The position numbers and the translations under genes are program-made. A stretch of DNA of 64,000 nucleotides from the NCBI RefSeq assembly GCF_011516735.1, contig NZ_WOSX01000009.1, positions 52,064 through 116,063 on the forward strand. The letters run 5' to 3'. Positions 29,029 through 37,374 of the stretch are shown piece by piece. The notes beneath the pieces were generated by a model. The model saw only the letters and a program-made list of their open reading frames with translations, searched no databases and was not told the origin of the DNA. The number at the start of each line of letters is the position of its first letter. The first letter of the stretch is position 1. Origin of the DNA: Acetobacter fallax. Lineage in GTDB: Bacteria > Pseudomonadota > Alphaproteobacteria > Acetobacterales > Acetobacteraceae.

Positions 29029-29640
29029 TCAGAAATAACGTTCGTAAATTGTCACGACATCGCCAGGAGCCAGGAGTGTTTCTGGTATTATCCTGCCGTT
29101 TACCGGGTGATTACCGTTAATTCCTTCAGTTCGCACTGCACTCGCCGTATTTGTGATAGCTCGATATGTATATCCACCGGCAAGCGCGACTGCAGACTGC
29201 ATTGTCATACCAGGGATATATTGATACTGTCCCGGCTTAGAAACTTCACCAAGAATAAATACAGGCCTGTACTTCATAACTTCGACTGACACACTCGGAT
29301 CACGCAACAAACCACGTGAACTTAGAGTTTTTGTAAGTTCGTTAGCCAAGCTCTGCGGCGTCTCACCCGCAGCTTGAACTATTCCGATCAATGGGAAGGC
29401 AATAGTACCTGTATCAGCAACAAAAAACGTATTGCTGAGTTGTGGGTCATTATATGTGAGAACGCGAACCTGGTCTCCGGCCCCCAACCGATAAAAACCC
29501 GTTGCCTGAGGCAACGGAACAAGACCATGTGTTGGGGAGCAAGCGACAAGAGTCCAAAGAAAAAGACAGAACCCGCCTAGACGAGCAGACTTGGCAACCA
29601 GAAAATTCTCTTTTTGTACGAACGGGCGATTACCCTGCAT
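29029..29640 (-). CDS. Short polysaccharide export lipoprotein (Wza/GumB type)
   Basis: 203 aa from ATG 29640, chosen because AGAGGG lies about 10 bases upstream. The frame is open to 29793 but overlaps nothing useful. Signal and lipobox: GGFCLFLWTLVAC (Cys near residue 33). The Poly_export domain is FYRLGAGDQVRVLTYNDPQL (about residues 47-66), followed by one SLBB-like domain from RPVFILGEVSKPGQYQY to PGDVVTIYE. It ends there, without the extra domains and C-terminal membrane helix of E. coli Wza, so it cannot form its own outer-membrane pore. Last gene of the exopolysaccharide operon, next to a beta-barrel gene. Confidence 0.9.
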   Translation of the reverse strand: MQGNRPFVQKENFLVAKSARLGGFCLFLWTLVACSPTHGLVPLPQATGFYRLGAGDQVRVLTYNDPQLSNTFFVADTGTIAFPLIGIVQAAGETPQSLANELTKTLSSRGLLRDPSVSVEVMKYRPVFILGEVSKPGQYQYIPGMTMQSAVALAGGYTYRAITNTASAVRTEGINGNHPVNGRIIPETLLAPGDVVTIYERYF

Positions 29641-29704
29641 CTCACAACCCTCTTTCTTTTCCTGATAGGCCGCCAAACATGCTTGAATTTTCACAATCAA
29701 ATTA

Positions 29705-31078
29705 TTAGCGTGCAAAGGAGATACCAAACATAATTGTATTAGATGTATACGTAGATTGAGCAATACTACTATACGAGATCGATGCAATACCATGCTTTGT
29801 GTAACTAGTGATATGACTATAACTCAAAGATGCCGTAAAATCGCGATTTATCTTCCAGTTCACGGAAGCATTAAAAATAAACTGCGTCTGATGCTGCGTC
29901 CTCATTTTTACCTCGTTACCAGACGGACGAGAATCCGTTGTGCCCATTTCAGCAGATCCCCGCAAAAAAACATCTCGACGCAATTCATGATCCTCCTGCA
30001 AGCGCACTGTTGACATGATTTGATTCCGAGAAAAAGGTGATGTCGGATCAAACAGACCACGTTGACCAGTTAAGGTAACCGTGTTCATCAGATCAGGCAT
30101 CCAGATCACATCCGCTTCAGCGGTCGGCGTTGTGATCGCACTGGCATCACTCCTCGTAAATTGTCTGGTTTCCCCCCCGGCCAGCACTCGATACTGAAGA
30201 ACCTGACTGGCTCGCATATCGAGCCCGATAAACCCACCTCCACTGATATAATCACTTGGCACGGTACCAGGATTAGATATGAACTGAGCCTCGCTTCCTC
30301 TCAGAATTGCCACCAGTGCATTACCTTTTGAAATCTCAAAACGCCCCTGCAACATTTGCGTCTCAAGCTGATGCCCAAGCGAGCGAACATCCTCTCTGGC
30401 GAAAGTTGACGTCCCCCCTGCCTGACCAAAAGAAAAATTATTGTAAGAAGCGCTGGGAATAACAGCAAAACGAGCCCAATTTTTTCTGTAACTAACCCGG
30501 GCATCATCTCCCGCATATGGAACCGGATATGAAATTCCAAAGTTACCAAGGTCAGTAGCATACAAATGCATAACATAATGAGAATACCCTATACTTGCCG
30601 TATCTTCTCCTATATTGAACGACCCACCAAAAGAAGCCGTCCAGTTCGTATAATTTGCGGCTGATAATGTTGGAAATTCATGATTTGCAACACTCATCGA
30701 CATACCGACAGCATGACGATTCCAGTTTGAGTTAGCACTCAAAGAGGCTGATGTATCCAATTCAGCTCCTGATGTATTTTTTACACCAAGAATACTCGTA
30801 TTATAACCAAAAAACTGTGACGCGGATGGTCTTATAATATAATCTCCAACATGGATACCTGAATCAATATTTTGCATATACTGACGCATAGTAACAGAAG
30901 CAGTAGAGTCTGATGAATAACCAGGAAGCTCGCTCGGAAAATATTCCGTCATCAACTGCGCGTACGCCTCACATGGAAACAGCCATCCAGACAGAATCAA
31001 CATTAGAAAAAGAAATCTCAATATAGTGTTGCTGAAACTGTCATACAAGAAGGGCAAAACAAACCATCGCCACTTCAT
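29705..31078 (-). CDS. Outer-membrane beta-barrel protein of the exopolysaccharide operon
   Basis: 457 aa from ATG 31078, whose ATGA overlaps the glycosyltransferase stop. A membrane/signal segment (about residues 20-40, FLFLMLILSGWLFPCEAYA) precedes a protein made of alternating polar/hydrophobic strands (for example WNRHAVGMSMSVANHEF, SIGYSHYVMHLYATD, ASLSYSHITSYTKHGIASIS), ending in the barrel-type IMFGISFAR. It resembles the BBP2-like barrels found in polysaccharide loci. With the short Wza-type lipoprotein encoded just downstream it may form the outer-membrane export channel. Its DNA is clearly AT-rich compared with the core genes. Confidence 0.8.
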   Translation of the reverse strand: MKWRWFVLPFLYDSFSNTILRFLFLMLILSGWLFPCEAYAQLMTEYFPSELPGYSSDSTASVTMRQYMQNIDSGIHVGDYIIRPSASQFFGYNTSILGVKNTSGAELDTSASLSANSNWNRHAVGMSMSVANHEFPTLSAANYTNWTASFGGSFNIGEDTASIGYSHYVMHLYATDLGNFGISYPVPYAGDDARVSYRKNWARFAVIPSASYNNFSFGQAGGTSTFAREDVRSLGHQLETQMLQGRFEISKGNALVAILRGSEAQFISNPGTVPSDYISGGGFIGLDMRASQVLQYRVLAGGETRQFTRSDASAITTPTAEADVIWMPDLMNTVTLTGQRGLFDPTSPFSRNQIMSTVRLQEDHELRRDVFLRGSAEMGTTDSRPSGNEVKMRTQHQTQFIFNASVNWKINRDFTASLSYSHITSYTKHGIASISYSSIAQSTYTSNTIMFGISFAR

Positions 31079-32229
31079 ATTGGCTTGCAACTCACCGTAT
31101 TTAACTCCGGAATAGCAGGCTCCCCAAGAATATCACGATAAACACTCACATAACGTTTTGCTACATCCCGCCAATCATATAGCTGAGCGCCATTAATCGC
31201 CCGGTCCCTAAGCTGCGTTAATTTTGCCATACCACTATTTTGGCATTTTTCAATTTTAACAGCCGTTGTTTCAAAAACAGTTGAATTATCCAGAATCCCG
31301 ACTCCTGTGCGCGCAATCAGACGACGAAACGGAGCAATTTCACTTAATACTGGAATTAGACCAGCCGACAGCGCTTCTACAGCGGCCAGTCCGAAACCTT
31401 CGTGCTCAGAAAGACTCACAAACCACGTCGCGCTACCAAGCGCATTACGCAACTCTGAGTCAGATGGGTCAGGAAGAAATGTGACCGCGGCTAAAACGCC
31501 TGCATCGTCAGCCATTGCCCGGAGATCCTCCAGACTCTGTTCCGCAGGACGCCCGGCAACAATCAATCGCCATTCATTATGCTGTTTTTTCAGCGCTGCA
31601 AGCAGTGGAAACAGAAGATCCAGACGTTTATGTGGTGAAAATCGACCAAAACTAATTAATGTACGACACGGCACCTGAGAAGCAGCGTTTAAAAATTTTT
31701 CCTGATTAATGCCGTTCTCAATCGTGATGAGACGTGCTCCGGAAACAGGACTAAAAAGCTCAGCATCATTCTCGCTGCATGCAACAATCTTTGAATATTT
31801 ACTGACACTGGCCCGAGTGATACTCGAAAACCATAATTTTTTCAGACGTGAATAGGCACCACTATGGAAAAAACCGCCATGAGTTGAAGCAATCAGAGGA
31901 CGTTGATGCAGCCTCTTTGTAAGAGCAAAATAATCAAAGAAGAAATCAATCGCATGAACATGAATGATATCTGCGTCCCGAAGATGCCACAGCACGGAAG
32001 GCGCAACCGGATACCGCTTCGAGCCGCACCATGGAATCCGTGTGACGGGTACACCGGATACAGAATCCCGAGGAGGCAAAGAGCCATTACGGTTAAAAAC
32101 ACTGTTTAAAGTAATGATTCGCGCATCCACCCCGGGCATATTACGTTGTTGCACTGAGAGATTCAGAACAGCATCCTCAAGTCCACCGACCGACGGACTA
32201 AACTGCCTGACAACATGAATAACTTTCAC
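31075..32229 (-). CDS. Glycosyltransferase family 4 protein
   Basis: 384 aa GT-B glycosyltransferase adding a sugar to the lipid-linked repeat unit. VVRQFSPSVGGLEDAVLNLS opens the acceptor-side domain. The donor-side domain shows LISFGRFSPHKRLDLLFPLL and the EX7E motif LSEHEGFGLAAVEALSAGL. Sugar and linkage cannot be read. It follows the Wzz/kinase-like gene by 11 bp and overlaps the barrel gene by 4 bp. Confidence 0.92.
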   Translation of the reverse strand: MKVIHVVRQFSPSVGGLEDAVLNLSVQQRNMPGVDARIITLNSVFNRNGSLPPRDSVSGVPVTRIPWCGSKRYPVAPSVLWHLRDADIIHVHAIDFFFDYFALTKRLHQRPLIASTHGGFFHSGAYSRLKKLWFSSITRASVSKYSKIVACSENDAELFSPVSGARLITIENGINQEKFLNAASQVPCRTLISFGRFSPHKRLDLLFPLLAALKKQHNEWRLIVAGRPAEQSLEDLRAMADDAGVLAAVTFLPDPSDSELRNALGSATWFVSLSEHEGFGLAAVEALSAGLIPVLSEIAPFRRLIARTGVGILDNSTVFETTAVKIEKCQNSGMAKLTQLRDRAINGAQLYDWRDVAKRYVSVYRDILGEPAIPELNTVSCKPI

Positions 32230-32240
32230 TGGGCAGCCTC

Positions 32241-34445
32241 TCAGTTCTGATAACCGTGAGTAATGAGCTTAATCTCACTTCGTGTAACCTGGGTACCACA
32301 AAGCAGATTTGCTGATCTTTCATCAGCTCCTGTTAACACCGTACCTGTCATCCTCGCCCCGTAGACACGCAGACGGTCAAGGCATGCCGCGGCTACGCCC
32401 CGTGACGTATGAGCCCAGCGGCATACAAAAATTGTCTGATCGGCAACAGACGCCATGATGAGACCATCAAGCGCTACTGCCAGGGGCGGAAGATTAATAA
32501 TAATCATTTTATAATTACAGGATAAATCCCTCAAAATATCGCGGATACGAGCAACCTCTGCCGGATCAAATGAACTTAACCGTGGATTGCCTGGGGGAAT
32601 TACATCGATACCAGTAACATCATCTTTAAAAATAACATCTGTTGCTGTAGCCCTACCGGCGAAAAAGTCAGAGAACCCTTTTTTCATCTGCAAATTTAAC
32701 TCGCCAGAGTTCGTCAGACGACGATAGTCGAGGTCGATAAGCAAAACTGATTGCCCTGCCCCATTAAGGGCGCTCGCCAGCCATGTCGCCACTGTCGTTT
32801 TACCGTCGCCAGGTGTCGCCGATGCAATAGCCACAACTTGTGCACCAATTGGCTGACCGCCACCAGCAAGGGAAAGTTGCGCTGAAAGACCACGCATTGC
32901 CTCCGCCGCCTGAGAGAAGGGATGGTCCAACACAAACCGGGCAAGACTCTTCTTTCGCATTCCTTTTATGCGCGGCAATATCGTCAGAAGCGGCAGCCCT
33001 CCGAAGTTACGCAACTCATCGATATCGATAAAACTTGGAGAGAGCCATGCCCGAAGAACAACTGCACTTGTTGCTGCGACCAGCGCTAACACAATCACTC
33101 CCATCAGTAATTTATTACGATTAGGGAATGTCGGTGAGGCTGGCGTTGCTGCGTGGGACACAAATGTAACAGGCGGTTGCAGCAGAGCCACTCGATCAGT
33201 TAGTTCTTTAGCGCGGTCAAGAAAAGCTTCGTAAACGCCTCTTGCGCTTGTGGACTCCTGCTGCAGTGTTTTGTATTCCGCCTGTGCACCAGTTTGACCA
33301 GCAGATTGCTTTTGTAATTTCTCCATTAAATGAGTCAGTTCGGCAACATCTGCTTTTGCAGCGATAAGTTCAGAATTAATCGAAGTCAGAGCCTGACGTG
33401 TTTCGGCATGAAGTTGCGCGTTCGCACCGGCTATCTGCTTGTCCAGAGCCAGAACATCAGGATGATTAGGACCAAATGAGCCGGCTTTTTGTGCACGGAC
33501 ACCCTCGGCCTGCATAAGAGCATTTGCTGAAGCAACGAGAAGAGGTTGTTCAGCTAACGATATCATCGCTCTCGGATCACCACCACTGATTGCGGCATTA
33601 AGCGCCATCACCCGCGCCTGTGCAGCAGCATATCGATTTTGCGCCTGACTGAGACTTGAAGCCATATCCGAAATCTGTCTGTCGACAAGCGGTGAATCCT
33701 CACCTGTATTCACCAGGCCATGCTGAACGTTATACGTGCTGGCCACCCGTTCGGCCTCAAGCCATCGCTGCCGTAACGCGGCCGTGCGGCCATCAATCCA
33801 GTCGGCTTCACGCTTGAGATCACCCTGACGCTGCGTCAGGGCCAGTTGTTGATAACTGGTTACAAACGCATTGGTCAGCGCAGCAGCTCGCTCACCAGTA
33901 TCAGCCTTTACACTCACATTAATTACACGCGAATTCGCTTGTGGCTCAACTGTCACGGTTGAAAGGAGACCGTCTATGGAGCGGTCCAGAGCATTTGCGC
34001 TATTGCTTGCGGATGGCGAAGACGTGTTGCAAACAAAATGCACACTATGTTCACAAAGAAAATGACGCCAGGTATGGCGCACAGGCGCGGGCGGCTCCGG
34101 AAATTGCCTAAGAACCATAGCTGCGACATCCCGCGACTTAATAAGAGCGCCCTGCGTCGCAAGCTCATCATCTTCAAGCGATGCTTTCTCGCTGTTAGAT
34201 GACTGGAGAAGTGGATCTGCTACAGGCGTTGTCACGACTATGGTGGCCATTGCCATATATGACCTTCGCAGCGAAAAGACTGCGGCACTTCCCAGCAACA
34301 GGATCACCGACATCACGATCACAAAGAGCGCACGATAACGCCAGCCTACGTTAATATAACGAGAAACAATGGCGTAGGCTCCACCATCAGGCAGTGCGGG
34401 TACTCCCGACTGATCAAAAGACCGATCCATAACGCGCTCAAACAT
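32241..34445 (-). CDS. Wzz/GumC-type chain-length protein fused to a BY-kinase-like domain
   Basis: 734 aa. A first membrane helix (about residues 35-58) is followed by a large periplasmic coiled-coil region (200-440) with an interrupting GSFGPNHPDVLALDKQIA. A second helix (LLMGVIVLALVAATSAVVLR, near 450) leads to a cytoplasmic P-loop domain with Walker A ASATPGDGKTTVATWLASAL and A' VLLIDLDYRR. Walker B reads MIIINLPPLA, where the usual Asp is Asn, and only one Tyr lies near the C-terminus (ITHGYQN) instead of a Tyr cluster. It probably controls chain length in EPS assembly; kinase activity is doubtful. Confidence 0.9.
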   Translation of the reverse strand: MFERVMDRSFDQSGVPALPDGGAYAIVSRYINVGWRYRALFVIVMSVILLLGSAAVFSLRRSYMAMATIVVTTPVADPLLQSSNSEKASLEDDELATQGALIKSRDVAAMVLRQFPEPPAPVRHTWRHFLCEHSVHFVCNTSSPSASNSANALDRSIDGLLSTVTVEPQANSRVINVSVKADTGERAAALTNAFVTSYQQLALTQRQGDLKREADWIDGRTAALRQRWLEAERVASTYNVQHGLVNTGEDSPLVDRQISDMASSLSQAQNRYAAAQARVMALNAAISGGDPRAMISLAEQPLLVASANALMQAEGVRAQKAGSFGPNHPDVLALDKQIAGANAQLHAETRQALTSINSELIAAKADVAELTHLMEKLQKQSAGQTGAQAEYKTLQQESTSARGVYEAFLDRAKELTDRVALLQPPVTFVSHAATPASPTFPNRNKLLMGVIVLALVAATSAVVLRAWLSPSFIDIDELRNFGGLPLLTILPRIKGMRKKSLARFVLDHPFSQAAEAMRGLSAQLSLAGGGQPIGAQVVAIASATPGDGKTTVATWLASALNGAGQSVLLIDLDYRRLTNSGELNLQMKKGFSDFFAGRATATDVIFKDDVTGIDVIPPGNPRLSSFDPAEVARIRDILRDLSCNYKMIIINLPPLAVALDGLIMASVADQTIFVCRWAHTSRGVAAACLDRLRVYGARMTGTVLTGADERSANLLCGTQVTRSEIKLITHGYQN

Positions 34446-34499
34446 ATCGACTCAGACCTTTCGGAGGACCGAATTTGGGCGCGGCTTTAACCGGCCATG

Positions 34500-35333
34500 T
34501 CAACGACAGCCACCCGATTTTCTTAATGTGGTAATTATCTTGGAGCGTAAAACATAAAAGCCGAAAACAGGAAGACCGATAATGTACCTGCGCCAGAGTC
34601 TTCGAGGCTCCCGACTCAATCTGACAAGCCATTCCAATCCGAGATTAGCTACCCAGCGGGGTGGACGCCTCACACGACCAGCAGCGTGATCGACAAGCGC
34701 ACCCGCTGTGATCGCGACAACGGGCGGAAGCTTTTCCCAGTTATCCCAAAGCCACCGCTCCTGACGGGGCATCCCCATATTCAGCAGCAAAACTGACGGG
34801 CAAGTTTGTTTTATCTCTGCGAGAATCGCCTGAGAATCAACTGATTCCGGATCGGCATCAAAAAAACCATTATGCCATCCCGCAATTCTGCAACCATATC
34901 TGCCCGCGAAAGCCTTTGCCGCTTCGGCCACAACGACTTCGTCTCCACCAAGCCAGTACACTGAAGCCTCTGACCCCAATTCCTGCAATACATTACCAAC
35001 CCACTCAGGCGGAGTCGTGCGATGCAGGCGCCTCCCGGTCAGAAATAATGAAGCAAGCTGAACACCTGCCCCATCACAAAACGCCACTTCCGCCTTTTGG
35101 AAAAGCTCGCGCAACCACGGAAGACGCTGAGCAATTGTCAGACAATGCGCGTTCGCATTGATGACACGCAACTTCTGGCCTTCCCGTATTGCCGATATCA
35201 ATCCAAATTCAAGATCTTCTCTGGAAATATCAAAAAGCCTCACTCCCATCACAGAGACAACGGAGAACTCACGTCCGGCGAAATACGCCTTATGTAACTC
35301 AGATTTTTTATTTTTTACGTGGTCAGAAGGCAT
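34500..35333 (-). CDS. WecG/TagA/CpsF family glycosyltransferase
   Basis: 277 aa GT26-type enzyme acting on an undecaprenyl-linked acceptor at the inner face of the membrane (GumM-like role). Motifs: LRVINANAHCLTIAQRLPWL, CDGAGVQLASLF, VYWLGGDEVVVAEAAKAF and VLLLNMGMPRQERWLWDNW, followed by GALVDHAAGRVRRPPRW. It overlaps the preceding phosphoglycosyl transferase gene by 11 bp, so the two are translated together. Confidence 0.92.
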   Translation of the reverse strand: MPSDHVKNKKSELHKAYFAGREFSVVSVMGVRLFDISREDLEFGLISAIREGQKLRVINANAHCLTIAQRLPWLRELFQKAEVAFCDGAGVQLASLFLTGRRLHRTTPPEWVGNVLQELGSEASVYWLGGDEVVVAEAAKAFAGRYGCRIAGWHNGFFDADPESVDSQAILAEIKQTCPSVLLLNMGMPRQERWLWDNWEKLPPVVAITAGALVDHAAGRVRRPPRWVANLGLEWLVRLSREPRRLWRRYIIGLPVFGFYVLRSKIITTLRKSGGCR

Positions 35334-36831
35334 GACGACTAAACACCTCTCTGACGATAGTCAAAAACATGATTTTAAAATCAAAGAAAATCGACCAGCG
35401 CCGAATATACTCAAGATCATAATTGACACGCCTTCTCAAATCTTCGACAGTTACAAGCTCTCCTCGGGCACCATTTACCTGAGCCCATCCGGTAATCCCA
35501 GGCTTCACATGATAACGCAAGACATATTCAGCCAAAGCATCATCCAGCAACTTTCCACCTGCCCGGGTATGCGGCGCATGAGGCCTTGGCCCCACGAGAG
35601 ACATATTACCCTGAATCACATTAAAAAGCTGGGGAATTTCATCAATACTCAGCTTTCGCAACCATCGCCCAACTCGCGTCACTCTGGGATCGCCACGACT
35701 AGTCTGACGATCGGCCATAGAGTCAGACATGTGAGCGTGCATCGAACGAAATTTATACACGAGGAATTCGCGGCCATTTTTACCCAGTCGAGGTTGCCTG
35801 AAGAAAACAGGACCGGATGAATCCAACTTAATTGCAAGGCCGACCAAAATAAAAGCCGGAGCAAGAAAAACAACTCCTATCAAGGCTAGTATAAAATCAA
35901 TTATCGATTTTTCCAGCGCCTGAATCTCAGAAAGCGGACGCCTCTGGAGGACAAAAAGAGTTGATGGCCCAAAATACTCAACTGGAAGAGCACTATCAAT
36001 ACCATGAACCAAAGATGGTATAATATAGATGTCAGAAAGAACCTGACGAAGTCGTAAAGTGACATCCTTCAGGAATATTTCGTCTATTTCAATATTTGAG
36101 AACGCCAGAATAATAGCATGAAGAGGATCATGACGACTTCTCTTTACCAAGGCATTTAAGTCGTTATCTGAATGATTATCAATACTCTGAACAGATGGCA
36201 CATCAAACATACCGAATAGTCCGTAGGTGTGACCTGCATCATGCGAAATACGTTCGGCCAGTTCAGTAGCAGCCTCGCCAGACCCTATAATTGCAATTTT
36301 CCTCTGCAATCGCACAACAACAGATGGCAGAAACAGAACAAACGTAACAACACACCGCTCAAAAAAAAGACTGACCACCACGAAGAAGAACCAAATCATC
36401 GACAATTTGAAAGATTCGCCAAGCGATCTAAAAAATATTTCCAGCAACAAAATTTTCACAGAAACGGAAAAACATAAAGCGACGCCTAAATAACGAACCT
36501 GTCCTTTAAATCGTCGAATTTTTGGAAAAGAAAGAAGATTCCTTTTTTTTGGAAAAAGCCAGAATATTAATACCGCCGCAATATCACTGACAGTAACTGC
36601 CGGAGCCGATGACATCGATACCTGCGGTAACTCAAGCATATTCGCAGTGACTGCTCCCAAAATCAGACTGAGTCTGTCTAACCAGGTTACAACTGCCGCC
36701 AGCATCGAATGAAAATAGGGATAAGGCTCACGCAACAACTGTCGCCCGACCTGCGGCCGGCTGGTTGTTTTGGCGCTCTCCCCGGCGGAAAGGACCGAAT
36801 TTCTGTCCACGAGCACCACACGGTCAGTCAT
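35323..36831 (-). CDS. Undecaprenyl-phosphate sugar phosphotransferase (GumD/WcaJ type)
   Basis: 502 aa from ATG 36831 (frame open to 36864). Membrane enzyme that starts the repeat unit by moving a sugar phosphate, probably glucose-1-phosphate, to undecaprenyl phosphate. Several N-terminal helices (about residues 45-150) precede a CoA-binding-like domain (KIAIIGSGEAATELAERIS). The catalytic bacterial sugar transferase domain follows: KLDSSGPVFFRQPRLGKNGR, FLVYKFRSMHAHMSD, RKLSIDEIPQLFNVIQGNMS and VGPRPHAPHTRAGGKLL. First gene of the six-gene EPS operon, resembling aceA/gumD of acetan and xanthan clusters. Confidence 0.92.
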   Translation of the reverse strand: MTDRVVLVDRNSVLSAGESAKTTSRPQVGRQLLREPYPYFHSMLAAVVTWLDRLSLILGAVTANMLELPQVSMSSAPAVTVSDIAAVLIFWLFPKKRNLLSFPKIRRFKGQVRYLGVALCFSVSVKILLLEIFFRSLGESFKLSMIWFFFVVVSLFFERCVVTFVLFLPSVVVRLQRKIAIIGSGEAATELAERISHDAGHTYGLFGMFDVPSVQSIDNHSDNDLNALVKRSRHDPLHAIILAFSNIEIDEIFLKDVTLRLRQVLSDIYIIPSLVHGIDSALPVEYFGPSTLFVLQRRPLSEIQALEKSIIDFILALIGVVFLAPAFILVGLAIKLDSSGPVFFRQPRLGKNGREFLVYKFRSMHAHMSDSMADRQTSRGDPRVTRVGRWLRKLSIDEIPQLFNVIQGNMSLVGPRPHAPHTRAGGKLLDDALAEYVLRYHVKPGITGWAQVNGARGELVTVEDLRRRVNYDLEYIRRWSIFFDFKIMFLTIVREVFSRHAF

Positions 36832-37374
36832 GACCACGCATTCTCCAATTTCATATTTCCTCACCCAGCGAAGCTATTAAGGCAGTCCCACTCTGACTGT
36901 GCAAAAAATTTGAAAGGTATGCGTCAGGAAAATCGACTTATCTGCCACAAACCTGTCATCTCTCCAAAACTGAAAGCGTCACCACCAGCGTCTTGCAATT
37001 CGACGACAAGAATCTGACATACAACCCGTGCGTCACGAAAGAGCCACCGAGGCGCTACTTCGTCAACCTCGCTACAATCAAAAATGTAAGAAACTTCAAT
37101 TCTATTTCTATATGTTAACAATGTTTCTATAGATAAATTTTAATTGTGTGTCCGATCAGGTTCCCGGATCAAGCCGTTAAAACTGTAAAATTTTGGAATA
37201 GGCAATTGCACAGCCGCTGATGAACTCAGTGGGATTGGTGACCATCTCAGTATCACAGACGGCCAGAGCGGAGGCCATGGCCGATCGCGATATACAGATA
37301 ACGCTCCATGGAAGCACCGAATATCAATTCGGTCAGGGAAATCTTCCCACTAACGTAACAAATACTGACAAAAA
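36832..37374. other. 543-bp gap before the EPS operon, probable promoter region
   Basis: No credible gene. The middle (37080-37200) is very AT-rich (CTATTTCTATATGTTAACAA and nearby), the likely place for the EPS operon promoter on the minus strand. An 82-codon open frame on the plus strand (37220-37468) runs into hpnR antisense and has no ribosome site. Confidence 0.4.
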
